A DNA stretch of 64,000 bases from Methanomassiliicoccus sp. (GTDB lineage Archaea > Thermoplasmatota > Thermoplasmata > Methanomassiliicoccales > Methanomassiliicoccaceae), in NCBI GenBank assembly GCA_018262895.1, contig JADFDJ010000006.1:100566-164565 (forward strand), given 5' to 3'. The notes under the pieces were generated by a model. The model made no database searches. It was not told where the DNA came from and saw only the letters and a program-made list of their open reading frames with translations. Made by a program: the position numbers and the translations under genes. Of this stretch, positions 17,339-25,935 are shown in pieces (the first letter of the stretch is position 1; each line of letters opens with the position of its first letter).

Positions 17339-18276
17339 TGTTTGGACAGCTTGATCAGCTCTTCCCACTTCTTGTCGACGTTCTCCTGGAACTCGTCGGC
17401 CAGGTTCTTCCACTTGGGGTCGAGGAGATGCTTGAACCGCCCCTGGGACTTTATCCAGTCCTGGATGGGGCGCTTCTCCTTGGTCCCCTCGGCGATGCGC
17501 TTGCTCTCCCCGGTGATCTTCCACTTCCCGTCCTGGAACTCGTAGAGGGGCCACAGGCATGTCTCCACCGCTAGCTTGGCGATCTCGATGGTCATCGCGG
17601 ACTCGTGCCTCCATCCGCGGGGGCAGGGCGAGATCACGTTGATGAAGGCGGGACCGTTGGCCTCGAAGCCCTTGGCGGACTTCTCTATCAGGTCCTTCCA
17701 GTTGTGAGGGGAGGCCTGGGCGGCATATGGGAGGTCATGGGCGGCGATGATCTTGGTGATGTCCTTGGGGAACTCCCTCTTGCCGGGGATGCACGTGCCG
17801 GAAGGACAGGTGGTCGTGGCCGCTCCCTTGCTGGTGGCGCCGCTCCTCTGTATGCCCGTGTTCATGTAGGCCTCGTTGTTGAGGCACACGAACAGGAACT
17901 GGTGACCCCTCTCGATGGCGCCGGATAGCGCCTGGAAGCCGATGTCATAGGTGGCACCGTCGCCCGCGAAGGCCACGAAGCGGATATCATCCTGAACCTT
18001 CCCCTTGCGCTTCAGGACGCGGTATGCGGACTCCACGCCGGAGATCGTGGCCGCGGCGTTCTCGAAGGCGCTGTGGATCCATGGCACGTTCCAGGCGTTG
18101 TAGGGATAGCCGGAGGTGGAGACCTCGAAGCATCCCGTGGCGTTGGACACGACCACAGGCTTGTCGGTCCCGAGCAGTACCTGCTTGGCTATGATGGGTT
18201 CGGCGCAGCCTGCGCACAGGCGGTGCCCTTCGGTCAGCTTGACCGGAACGTCCGCCATCTCCTTTATCGAGATCAT
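17335..18276 (-). CDS. porB: Pyruvate:ferredoxin oxidoreductase, beta subunit
   Basis: The thiamine-diphosphate subunit of the enzyme that interconverts pyruvate plus CoA with acetyl-CoA, CO2 and reduced ferredoxin. LCAGCAEP near residue 22 and SNATGCFEVST supply conserved cysteines for the 4Fe-4S cluster; GDGATYDIGFQALSGAIERG through LNNEAYMNTG is the TPP-binding motif. The 313 residues are normal for PorB. Its ATG overlaps the porA stop, so it is the last gene of a tightly coupled porG-porD-porA-porB operon. Pyruvate specificity is inferred from similarity and the adjacent PEP synthase. Confidence 0.92.
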   Translation of the reverse strand: MISIKEMADVPVKLTEGHRLCAGCAEPIIAKQVLLGTDKPVVVSNATGCFEVSTSGYPYNAWNVPWIHSAFENAAATISGVESAYRVLKRKGKVQDDIRFVAFAGDGATYDIGFQALSGAIERGHQFLFVCLNNEAYMNTGIQRSGATSKGAATTTCPSGTCIPGKREFPKDITKIIAAHDLPYAAQASPHNWKDLIEKSAKGFEANGPAFINVISPCPRGWRHESAMTIEIAKLAVETCLWPLYEFQDGKWKITGESKRIAEGTKEKRPIQDWIKSQGRFKHLLDPKWKNLADEFQENVDKKWEELIKLSKQ

Positions 18277-19433
18277 TGCTTAACCCCCAGGTAGTTGATG
18301 GTCTTGGCACTTCCAGACTCCAGCTGTTTGAAAACTGTCTTGAGGTCCTCGACACCGACATCCCGGCCTCCGAGACCGTAGACATAGTTCACGGTGCGGG
18401 GATGGATGCGGTTCTCGAACTCCGCGGAGCGGATATCGGCGAACAGGGGGCCGGAGGCACCGAAGCTTATTGCCCGGTCCATGACCGCCACGGCCTTCTT
18501 GCCCTCGGTGGCCTTGGCCACGTCCTGGTACGGGAATGGGCGGAACACCCGCAGCTTAATGCAGCCGACCTTGTGACCCTCCTTCCTCAGGTCATCCACC
18601 ACCGCTTTCATGGTACCGGCGGTGGAGCCCATGGCGATGGCCACGTAATCGGCGTCCTCGGTCCGGTAGGTCTCGATGAAGTCATAGTGGCGGCCGGTGA
18701 CCTTCTCGAACTCCTGGGAGACCTCCTTGATCACGGGTAGAACATTGTTCATGGCCATGGCCTGCTGGTACTTGTGCTCGTAGTAGTACTCTGGCATGTC
18801 GAAGGGGCCGAAGGCGTGGGGCTCCTTGGTGTCAAGGAGAGGGTGGACCGCCTTGTACTCACCGACGAACTTCTTGACCTGCTCGTCGGTCATTGGGGTC
18901 AGGGACTCGATGGCGTGGGTGACGATGAACCCATCCAGGCAGTTCATGACCGGCAGGCGGACGTCCATGTGCTCAGCGATCCGGAAGGACATTATGGAGT
19001 TGTCGTAAGCTTCCTGCACATTCTCAGCGAAAAGCTGGACCCAGCCGCTATCCCTCGCGCCCATGGCGTCGGAGTGGTCGCAGTGGATGTTGATGGGTCC
19101 GGACAGGGCCCTGTTGGCAACCGTCATGACCACCGGGAGGCGCATGGAGGCAGCGATGTATAGCATCTCCCACATGAAAGCCAGACCGGCTGACGCAGTG
19201 GCGGTAACCGCTCGCGCCCCCGCGGCGCTGGCACCAATGCAGATGCTCATGGAGCTGTGCTCCGATTCCGAGCACACGTACTCGGTATCGACCTCTCCGT
19301 CGGCGACATAGTCGGAGAAAGCCTCCACGATGATGGTCTGTGGGGTGATAGGGTAAGATGCGCAGACATCCGGGTTGATCTGTTTCCACGATAGGGCGAT
19401 CGCCTGGTCGCCGTTAACCGCTAATCTCTTCAT
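18273..19433 (-). CDS. porA: Pyruvate:ferredoxin oxidoreductase, alpha subunit
   Basis: Catalytic partner of PorB. The 386-residue protein begins MKRLAVNGDQAIALSWKQIN and has the family segments CASYPITPQT, VCSESEHSSMSICIGASAAG, TATASAGLAFMWEML and ANRALSGPINIHCDHSDAMG. The long upstream in-frame extension to 19631 overlaps porD in another frame and is an artefact; ATG 19433 overlaps the porD stop as ATGA. The C-terminal Rossmann-type domain (KAVAVMDRAISFGASGPLF) is present. A complete four-subunit POR is thus encoded here. Confidence 0.94.
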   Translation of the reverse strand: MKRLAVNGDQAIALSWKQINPDVCASYPITPQTIIVEAFSDYVADGEVDTEYVCSESEHSSMSICIGASAAGARAVTATASAGLAFMWEMLYIAASMRLPVVMTVANRALSGPINIHCDHSDAMGARDSGWVQLFAENVQEAYDNSIMSFRIAEHMDVRLPVMNCLDGFIVTHAIESLTPMTDEQVKKFVGEYKAVHPLLDTKEPHAFGPFDMPEYYYEHKYQQAMAMNNVLPVIKEVSQEFEKVTGRHYDFIETYRTEDADYVAIAMGSTAGTMKAVVDDLRKEGHKVGCIKLRVFRPFPYQDVAKATEGKKAVAVMDRAISFGASGPLFADIRSAEFENRIHPRTVNYVYGLGGRDVGVEDLKTVFKQLESGSAKTINYLGVKQ

Positions 19434-19693
19434 TCCTTTCCCTCCTCGACCATAGTAATAGCTTTCTTGGGACACTGGTTGGCACATATTCCGCAGCCCT
19501 TGCAGTGCGAGTACCTGAACCCCTTCAGCTCCCCCTTCTCTACCAGGACGGAGTTGTCCGGACAGTACATCCAGCAAACCAGGCAGTTGATGCACTTGTC
19601 CTTGTCGACCACAGGGCGCATGGACCTCCACGAGCCGGTCTCATATTCCTTGGCAGTGCCGGGCTTCATAATCACTGAGATCCTCGCAGGCAT
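19430..19693 (-). CDS. porD: Pyruvate:ferredoxin oxidoreductase, delta (ferredoxin) subunit
   Basis: An 87-residue electron-transfer subunit with two 4Fe-4S motifs, CINCLVCWMYCPD and CKGCGICANQCPKKA, which wire the catalytic subunits to external ferredoxin. The N-terminal 30 residues are the usual lead-in (GSWRSMRPVVDKDKC). Both ends overlap neighbouring genes by ATGA (porG upstream, porA downstream), indicating strict translational coupling and equal stoichiometry. Confidence 0.94.
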   Translation of the reverse strand: MPARISVIMKPGTAKEYETGSWRSMRPVVDKDKCINCLVCWMYCPDNSVLVEKGELKGFRYSHCKGCGICANQCPKKAITMVEEGKE

Positions 19694-20253
19694 CAGTCCA
19701 CCTCCTCGTACGCCCTTTCGACGCTGAGTACGTTCTTGTCAACGACCTTGGCCGGCAGCTTAGCGCCCAGCTTGGTGCGTAGCTCCTTCTTTATGCTTTC
19801 CAGGTCGACAACGCCCGATATCTTCACTAGAGCGCCCAGCATCGCGGTGTTGGCTAGCGGTCTGCCTACGGTCTCCATGGCGATCTTGGTGGCATTCACG
19901 GCATGAACGTCGAGGTCCGTTCCCAGGGCCCGGCGCAGGTTGTCCTTGCTATCGGGGTAGTTGGCGATGAGGGCGCCTTCCGGCTTCATCCCCTCCAACA
20001 GGTTCACGTTGCCTATGAGGGTAGGGTCCAGAACGACCACGTAATCAGGGAAGTAGACCTGACTGTGGACCTTGACCGGCTCATCGGATACTCGGGCGAA
20101 GGCCCTTATGGGTGCGCCCATCCTTTCCGGACCGAACTCCGGGAACGCTTTCATGTACTTGCCCTCTTCCAGAGCGGCACCGGCCAGGATCTCGTTGGCG
20201 GTGACGACCCCTTGGCCCCCCCTGCCGTGCCATCTGATCTCCAATGTCCTCAA
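19693..20253 (-). CDS. porG: Pyruvate:ferredoxin oxidoreductase, gamma subunit
   Basis: First gene of the por operon, 186 residues. It has the gamma-domain signature RWHGRGGQGVVTANEILAGA at the N-terminus, then FPEFGPERMGAPIRAFARVS and the GRPLANTAMLGAL segment. A minus-strand TATA-like TATATATTTT lies near 20288-20297, about 35-45 bases upstream of the ATG. This subunit is needed for CoA-dependent activity in the four-subunit form. Confidence 0.93.
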   Translation of the reverse strand: MRTLEIRWHGRGGQGVVTANEILAGAALEEGKYMKAFPEFGPERMGAPIRAFARVSDEPVKVHSQVYFPDYVVVLDPTLIGNVNLLEGMKPEGALIANYPDSKDNLRRALGTDLDVHAVNATKIAMETVGRPLANTAMLGALVKISGVVDLESIKKELRTKLGAKLPAKVVDKNVLSVERAYEEVD

Positions 20254-20287
20254 CTTAGTCCCTCGCTGGGCTCCGTGTATTCTTGAA

Positions 20288-20297
20288 AATATATAAT
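20288..20297 (-). promoter_or_regulatory. Predicted TATA box of the por operon
   Basis: The plus strand reads AAAATATATA here, giving TATATATTTT on the coding strand, 35-45 bases before the porG start. The rest of the 236-base gap up to 20489 is AT-rich and also serves the divergent membrane protein gene. Confidence 0.5.
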
Positions 20298-20489
20298 CTT
20301 ATCTTAAAAACAGCCTAATCTTGACCCTCTTTTCTCGGATTTTCGAAAAAATTACGGGGTATTCGGACGTTCTCGAAGAACATCGGGCCAGCATTTCGAG
20401 GTCAGTATCGAGGTGAGATATCCTCACCTTTCGTTTTATAGAGGTTCTCTGTATTACCACATGAGGACCTTAGTTCAGGTGTATGAATA

Positions 20490-22352
20490 ATGGCCTCGCT
20501 GTTCGGACCTGAGGAGTTCATCGTCAACTTACTGGTGCTCCTTGTCATCATGGTGGTCGTCATCTTGCTGTTCGACCGCCTCCTCCGACGACGTGGAGGG
20601 GTGAGCCTCCCCTGGAGCAGAAAGGCCGGAGGCAGACCTGTGAGTGGTGCGGCCGTCGATATTGCTGGGGAGAAGAAGGAGAGCGCTGGATCCAGCCGTC
20701 TCTCCCGCAATTATCTCGGCAGCGGAGGGTCAGCAGGCTCAGAGCAGGAGAGGACCTTCGGACTGCTGTACAAGGAGGCCAACGATGCGCTGAACCAGGA
20801 ACCGGGCAGCCCTACTACGAAGGCCTTGATGAAGAGGATCGATGACCAGTTCCTGCGCACGCTCTCGTATTTCGTCGACAGTCAGGACCGCAGCTCCAGC
20901 CTTCACATGGAGCACAACTACCTGTGGCTTAAGTACCGGGAGAAGGCACAGGAGGCGCCTAACGAGGCCTTCACTGCTCTGACCCAATCCCTGGCCAAGC
21001 TGATCGAGCGGCAGGGGATCAAGCCATATGATCCCCATGAGTTCGCCCAGATGATGGAGAGGTACCAGGGCACCATGGCCGAGATCAACAGGGCAAAGGG
21101 GTTCAATGTCAACGCCGCTACTGTGAGCTTCTTCAGCTTCTCCACGAGGCTTAACCTGGTGTTCCGCGGACCCAGCGATCCAGCCTCCAAGGAGGCGGTG
21201 GGGCGCGTCATGGTGGAGTTCGTACGACCCCTCCTTGAAGAGCATTATTTCCCCATCGTACAGAGCCATTACCTCCAGGAGCTGAGGGTGGAGCAGATCC
21301 AGTCCATCACCGACCAGGTGGAAGGTCTCATGAGGGTGCAGGAGAGCACGGGGCCCCCGGACCCCCAGATACAAATGGCCTGCCACTACCTGGTGTGCCG
21401 TCTTCGTATGGCACAGCTGCGGAGCATGGCCACCATGGTGCCGTCCCCCGGTCGTCCTCAGGAGATGCATGAGGCCCACATGAGGAAGCTTGCCAATGAC
21501 TCAGCTGCCTCGGGGGCCGAGTGTATGAGGTGGGCCAGGACCCTTGCCGGAAATGGTGACCGCACCATGCTCGCGCAGGTGGAGATAGTCAATCTCCTGG
21601 CCACGCACTACCAGACCACCTACGGAAAGAGGCTGATCCTGGGGTCCTGGAACACGATGAAGGGGATCAAGAAGCAGGTGCTGCAATCGGCCATTGTTGA
21701 GGGCATCCCCCTGGGGGAGGAGCTGTTGGGCTTCTGCGATGAGGAGTGGAGGGTGCTCAACGCCTCCACCAAGGAATGGCTGGCACGACAGCGGCAATCA
21801 AATGCGGAGGGTGAGGAGCGCCCACCGGACGATGAGGGGATAGCAGGCCTTAGGAAGCTGTCCTTCGTGAAGGAGAACGGGATCCCTCCGGCCACGTTCA
21901 TGAAGGTATTGGAAGCGGTGAGGCGGGAGAGGCCGGCCAAGAAGGACTGGCCGCAGGAATGGAGCGAGCTGGTGCGGACCTTGACCACCAGGGGGAGCGC
22001 GATCCGAAGCATCGACATTCCCGGCTCGGACTACATTTGCCTGATGGTGGGTTCCGATCAGGGGCTCCTGCTGAAGACGGGGGACGACCGCATCGATGTG
22101 GGGCCCATCCTGATGATCGTGGAGGCGCTGAGGAGGGAGGGAGTCAAGCGCGTATACATCTGCGTGAACTTCGCTAACGAGCTGGTCACCGCGGAGATGC
22201 TTCGCCGGTTCATGCTCATCGCCGAGAAGCGCTATCCCGAGACCACCTTCCAGGGAGTTGACATCGTCCCCCTCACCACAAGCCTCATCTCCAGCCTACG
22301 CCAGCATGGTGTTGAGGAGAGATTCGAACTCACGCCCGATATATATCTGTAA
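20490..22352 (+). CDS. Membrane-anchored hypothetical protein (620 aa)
   Basis: I do not recognise this family. A single hydrophobic helix at about residues 10-27 (VNLLVLLVIMVVVILLF) is followed by arginines, so the bulk should be cytoplasmic. Residues 75-500 are mostly helical, rich in charged residues, with MEHNYLWLKYREKA and a conserved-looking ARTLAGNGDRTM. The last 110 residues look like a compact alpha/beta domain (DYICLMVGSDQGLLLKTG, GVKRVYICVNFANELVT) resembling a Rossmann or NERD/restriction-like core but without a clear motif. It lies divergent from por and upstream of ppsA, with no shared operon. Function unknown. Confidence 0.7.
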   Translation: MASLFGPEEFIVNLLVLLVIMVVVILLFDRLLRRRGGVSLPWSRKAGGRPVSGAAVDIAGEKKESAGSSRLSRNYLGSGGSAGSEQERTFGLLYKEANDALNQEPGSPTTKALMKRIDDQFLRTLSYFVDSQDRSSSLHMEHNYLWLKYREKAQEAPNEAFTALTQSLAKLIERQGIKPYDPHEFAQMMERYQGTMAEINRAKGFNVNAATVSFFSFSTRLNLVFRGPSDPASKEAVGRVMVEFVRPLLEEHYFPIVQSHYLQELRVEQIQSITDQVEGLMRVQESTGPPDPQIQMACHYLVCRLRMAQLRSMATMVPSPGRPQEMHEAHMRKLANDSAASGAECMRWARTLAGNGDRTMLAQVEIVNLLATHYQTTYGKRLILGSWNTMKGIKKQVLQSAIVEGIPLGEELLGFCDEEWRVLNASTKEWLARQRQSNAEGEERPPDDEGIAGLRKLSFVKENGIPPATFMKVLEAVRRERPAKKDWPQEWSELVRTLTTRGSAIRSIDIPGSDYICLMVGSDQGLLLKTGDDRIDVGPILMIVEALRREGVKRVYICVNFANELVTAEMLRRFMLIAEKRYPETTFQGVDIVPLTTSLISSLRQHGVEERFELTPDIYL

Positions 22353-22407
22353 ATGTATGGCCAGAGATGAGGATGAAGCAGTGATGCACTGGCCCCGTCC
22401 TCCGTTC

Positions 22408-22420
22408 AATTAAATTTATT
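22408..22420 (+). promoter_or_regulatory. Predicted promoter of ppsA
   Basis: The AT-rich TTAAATTTATTA-type stretch ends about 63 bases before the ppsA ATG. It follows the stop of the 620-aa gene by 55 bases, so ppsA probably has its own promoter and a leader of about 35-45 bases. Confidence 0.45.
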
Positions 22421-22482
22421 ACCAACGACATTATGTGACCAATGCTCCGTGCTATAGCAGGAGACCGACCGGGGATCTGAAA

Positions 22483-24783
22483 ATGAAACGGTTAATGAGC
22501 ATCAAGAACCTTGGAGTGAACGACATTCCGATCGCAGGTGGCAAGGCGGCCAACCTAGGAGAGCTCACATCCGCGGGCTTCGAAGTTCCGCCGGGATTCG
22601 TGCTCACCACCGAGTCTTTCGATTATTACCTGAAATATAATAAACTAAAGGACTTCATCGCCGACGCCCTCTCGGGATTGGACATGTCCTCTGACGCTGC
22701 CCTGCAGGATGCGTCTGGCAAGATCCGCAAGGCCTTCGAGGAGGGAGAGATGCCCAAGGACCTTGAGTCCTCGGTCATCGAGGAGTACAAGAAACTGGGG
22801 AAGGGCAAGTTTCCGCTGGTGGCGGTCCGTTCCAGCGCCACGGCCGAAGACCTTCCGACAGCATCCTTTGCGGGGCAGCAGGACACCTACCTCAATGTAT
22901 CTGGACCGGAGTCTCTGCTGAAGAGCGTCAAGAGGTGCTGGGCGTCCTTGTTCACCCCACGCGCACTGGCATATCGGGTGTCCAAAAACTTTGAGCACGA
23001 CAAGGTCAAGCTGGCCGTGGTGGTCCAGCGCATGGTCAACTCCGACATCTCCGGTATCATGTTCACCATAGACCCGAATTCTGAGCTTCCGCATATCATC
23101 ATCGAGGCCGGCTACGGACTTGGGGAGGCCCTGGTGGGGGGCAAGGTCACACCTGACACCTATGTGGTCGACAAGTTCCACCGCAAGATACTCAACCGCC
23201 GCATATCCAACCAAACCTGGAAACTGGTCCGGGGGGAGAGCGGCGAGTGCATGAAAGAGGACATACCTGCGGACCTGGCATCGAAGCAGAAGATGACCGA
23301 CGAGCAGATCCTGGACCTCGCGGAAATTGGGAACCAGATAGAGATGCACTACGATCGCCCCATGGACATAGAATGGGCTATGGAGGGAGGCAACGTGTAC
23401 ATCGTTCAGGCCCGCCCGGTTACCACCCTGTCCAAGGACAAGAACGATAAGGCCGGAAAGGCCGAGGAGAAGATCGAGAGCTCTAGGACCATACTGGTCA
23501 AGGGCCTTGGGGCCAGCCCCGGGAAGGCCAGTGGTCCGGTCCGCATCTATCAGGAGGACATGAGCCTGGACGTTGTCAAGAAGGGAGACATCATGGTCAC
23601 CCAGATGACCACCCCGGACATGGTGCCGGCGATGACACGAACTTCGGCCATCATCACCGACGAGGGCGGCATGACCTGTCACGCGGCCATCGTCGCCAGG
23701 GAGCTAGGTATCCCCTGCATCGTGGGGGCCAACAACGCCACCGAGGTCCTCAAGAACGGCATGGAGGTAACCGTCCACGGTCAGACAGGAGTGGTCTACG
23801 AGGGGCTGGACAAGGAGGACAGGCCTGCTTCGACCCCCGTTGCTGCAATGGCCCCGTCCGCACCCGTGACCGGCACCAAGATCATGGTCAACGTAGGCGT
23901 GCCGCAGAAGGCCGAGGAGTACGCCCAGCTGCCCGTGCAGGGCGTTGGCCTCATGCGCATCGAGTTCCTGTTCACCTCCTACATCCAGGAGCATCCTTGC
24001 GCGCTCATCGAGCAGGGCCGGGAGAGGGAGCTGGTCGAGAAGCTCAGCCAGGGCATCGCCACCGTGGCCAAGGCCTTCTACCCTAGACCGATCATCCTCC
24101 GCACCAGCGACTTCAAGACCAACGAGTACCGCGACATGAAGGGCGGCGCCAAGTACGAGCCCAAGGAGCAGAACCCCATGATCGGCTGGCGCGGCTGCTC
24201 CCGCTACGTCTCCGAGTCGTACCGCGACGCCTTCCTCGCTGAACTGAAAGCGATCAAGAGGGCGCGGGACGAGATGGGGCTAACCAACGTGTGGATGATG
24301 CTGCCCTTCGTGCGCACCGTGGAGGAGGTCGTGAAGATCGAGAGGCTGATGAACGACGTCGGCCTGTTCCGCGGGAACGACTTCAAGCTGTACCTCATGG
24401 CCGAGGTGCCGGTCATCGTGTTCATGGCCGAGGAGTTCGCGGAGCACTGCGACGGCTTCTCCATCGGTTCCAACGACCTCACGCAGCTCACCATGGGAGC
24501 GGACCGCGACTCGGACATCCTGGGCCGCATGGGCTACTTCGACGAGCGTAACGTGGCTATAAAGCGGGCCATCGCCCACCTCATCAAGCACGCCCACAAC
24601 AAGGGCGTGCCGGTAGGCATATGCGGGCAGGCGCCGTCGGTGTACCCGGAGTTCTGCGAGTTCCTGGTGCGCGCCGGCATAGACTCCATCAGCCTCAACG
24701 CGGACACCGTGCTGAAGACCATCAGCTACGTGGCGGCGGCGGAGCAGCGGATGGTCCTGGAGTCCATACGCAAGCAGAAGTAA
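22483..24783 (+). CDS. ppsA: Phosphoenolpyruvate synthase
   Basis: Converts pyruvate and ATP to PEP, AMP and phosphate, the first gluconeogenic step after POR. About 766 residues. The N-terminal nucleotide-binding domain shows KAANLGELTSAGFEVPPGF, RSSATAEDLPTASFAGQQDT and DIEWAMEGGNVYIVQARPVT; the swivelling domain has the catalytic histidine in MTCHAAIVARELGIPCIVG; the C-terminal TIM barrel has VGLMRIEFL, RTSDFKTNEY and the catalytic cysteine in GICGQAPS. A Pro/Ala linker (STPVAAMAPSAP) joins the last domains. ATG 22483 gives the family N-terminus; the frame extends upstream to 22435. Confidence 0.95.
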   Translation: MKRLMSIKNLGVNDIPIAGGKAANLGELTSAGFEVPPGFVLTTESFDYYLKYNKLKDFIADALSGLDMSSDAALQDASGKIRKAFEEGEMPKDLESSVIEEYKKLGKGKFPLVAVRSSATAEDLPTASFAGQQDTYLNVSGPESLLKSVKRCWASLFTPRALAYRVSKNFEHDKVKLAVVVQRMVNSDISGIMFTIDPNSELPHIIIEAGYGLGEALVGGKVTPDTYVVDKFHRKILNRRISNQTWKLVRGESGECMKEDIPADLASKQKMTDEQILDLAEIGNQIEMHYDRPMDIEWAMEGGNVYIVQARPVTTLSKDKNDKAGKAEEKIESSRTILVKGLGASPGKASGPVRIYQEDMSLDVVKKGDIMVTQMTTPDMVPAMTRTSAIITDEGGMTCHAAIVARELGIPCIVGANNATEVLKNGMEVTVHGQTGVVYEGLDKEDRPASTPVAAMAPSAPVTGTKIMVNVGVPQKAEEYAQLPVQGVGLMRIEFLFTSYIQEHPCALIEQGRERELVEKLSQGIATVAKAFYPRPIILRTSDFKTNEYRDMKGGAKYEPKEQNPMIGWRGCSRYVSESYRDAFLAELKAIKRARDEMGLTNVWMMLPFVRTVEEVVKIERLMNDVGLFRGNDFKLYLMAEVPVIVFMAEEFAEHCDGFSIGSNDLTQLTMGADRDSDILGRMGYFDERNVAIKRAIAHLIKHAHNKGVPVGICGQAPSVYPEFCEFLVRAGIDSISLNADTVLKTISYVAAAEQRMVLESIRKQK

Positions 24784-24795
24784 TGGCCAGACCTG

Positions 24796-25620
24796 CTACT
24801 GGCGGGTAGTGCTCATCGGCAACTCGTCCTTCAGCAGCCTGGTGTAGACCTGGACCAAGGGGTGGTGGGAGGCCTGGATGATCTTCACATCGTCGAGGGA
24901 GGTCACCCCCATCTCCTTGGCCGACCTCTCCAGGCCTAGGTCGATATCCCGGTCAGGCTCCAGCACGAAGGCCTGGAACTGGCGGACCCCCATGTCCCTG
25001 GCCGCCAGGACGCGGTGGTGCCCGTCCACCAGAACATAGTAGCCCTTCTTCTGAACGACTATCAGAGGCTCTACCAGACCCCTCTTTATTTCATACTGCC
25101 TTCCCCGCAGCTCGTCGGCGAAGACCTCGTGCTGGGTGGGCCTGATGGACTCGATGGGGATTATCCTTCTACGGATGGTGATGCTTATGCCGTGCTTCTT
25201 CTCCAGGAAGGTCTTGAGCATGTTGATCTTGTTAGGGGTCGCCTTCTCGATGTGGGACCTGATTATGTCGATGTTGGAGAGGACGCCCACGGCGATGCCG
25301 TTCTCGTCCACCACAGGGACGTTGCGGAGACCGTAACGGAAAAGGACCCTGGATGCATCGTCTATGTCCATGTCCGGTGAGACCGTGATGGTCCCCACCT
25401 TGATTATGTCTCGGACCTTCACCTGGGGGCGATCGATGGCCCTCAGCAGCTCCTTGGCAGTGACGAAGCCGATGATGCGCCCATTCTCTGCCACCGGAAG
25501 TCCGTGGAACTCCGTAGCTATGAGCTTCTGCCTGGCCTGCTCGACAGTATAGTCAGGATCGATGGATACGACCTCCCTGACCATGTAATCGCTGACCCTC
25601 AACTTGCCGTCCATAGTCAT
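24796..25620 (-). CDS. CBS-domain pair fused to a ParB-like domain
   Basis: A 274-residue protein with two CBS motifs (about 8-60 and 68-125: VSDYMVREVVSIDP, VRDIIKVGTITVSP, VPVVDENGIAVGVLS) that usually bind adenine nucleotides, followed by a ParB/sulfiredoxin-type domain with RPTQHEVFADELRG and VDGHHRVLAARDMG. Such fusions occur in archaea; the ParB part may act as a nuclease, CTP-binding or kinase-like module. ATG 25620 is chosen because it directly precedes the first CBS motif; a longer frame to 25788 is of low complexity and unlike the family. No partner gene is adjacent. Confidence 0.8.
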   Translation of the reverse strand: MTMDGKLRVSDYMVREVVSIDPDYTVEQARQKLIATEFHGLPVAENGRIIGFVTAKELLRAIDRPQVKVRDIIKVGTITVSPDMDIDDASRVLFRYGLRNVPVVDENGIAVGVLSNIDIIRSHIEKATPNKINMLKTFLEKKHGISITIRRRIIPIESIRPTQHEVFADELRGRQYEIKRGLVEPLIVVQKKGYYVLVDGHHRVLAARDMGVRQFQAFVLEPDRDIDLGLERSAKEMGVTSLDDVKIIQASHHPLVQVYTRLLKDELPMSTTRQ

Positions 25621-25808
25621 CGACGTGAGCGATAACCGGGGTCGGTCACATAAATGTAATGTATCCTTATCGCGCCTTTGACGGGAGGAGCGAGAGGTCC
25701 TAGGTACCGTGTGAGGCAAGCGCGGGTCGAAGAGCAAAACCGTTTCCAAGAATACATGGCCAGCATGGTGAAGGACCGCCCTCCGCACGTCTTCGAGTTT
25801 GAAAAGCC

Positions 25809-25815
25809 ATATATA
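25809..25815 (+). promoter_or_regulatory. TATA box of the tRNA-Asp gene
   Basis: ATATATA is 28-34 bases upstream of the first tRNA base, the expected position for archaeal tRNA transcription. Confidence 0.6.
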
Positions 25816-25842
25816 GGACTAACATATTTGGGTCAAAAGCAC

Positions 25843-25918
25843 GCCCTGGTAGTGTAGCGGCCTATCATGAAGCCCTGTCGAGGCTTCGACTCGGGTTCAA
25901 ATCCCGACCAGGGCGCCA
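25843..25918 (+). tRNA. tRNA-Asp (GTC), CCA encoded
   Basis: A full cloverleaf: acceptor stem GCCCTGG/CCAGGGC, D arm, anticodon stem AAGCC/GGCTT with loop CTGTCGA (anticodon GTC, aspartate), T arm TCGGG-TTCAAAT-CCCGA, discriminator G and genomic CCA at 25916-25918. The G discriminator and GTC anticodon are aspartate identity elements. No intron. It stands alone between the CBS-ParB and AcuC genes. Confidence 0.95.
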
Positions 25919-25935
25919 ATCGTTCTCTCCTTCTC

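Noticed and set aside
18273..19631. Long porA version starting at 19631
   Set aside because: Its first 66 codons are the shadow of porD in another frame; ATG 19433 overlaps the porD stop and gives the family N-terminus.
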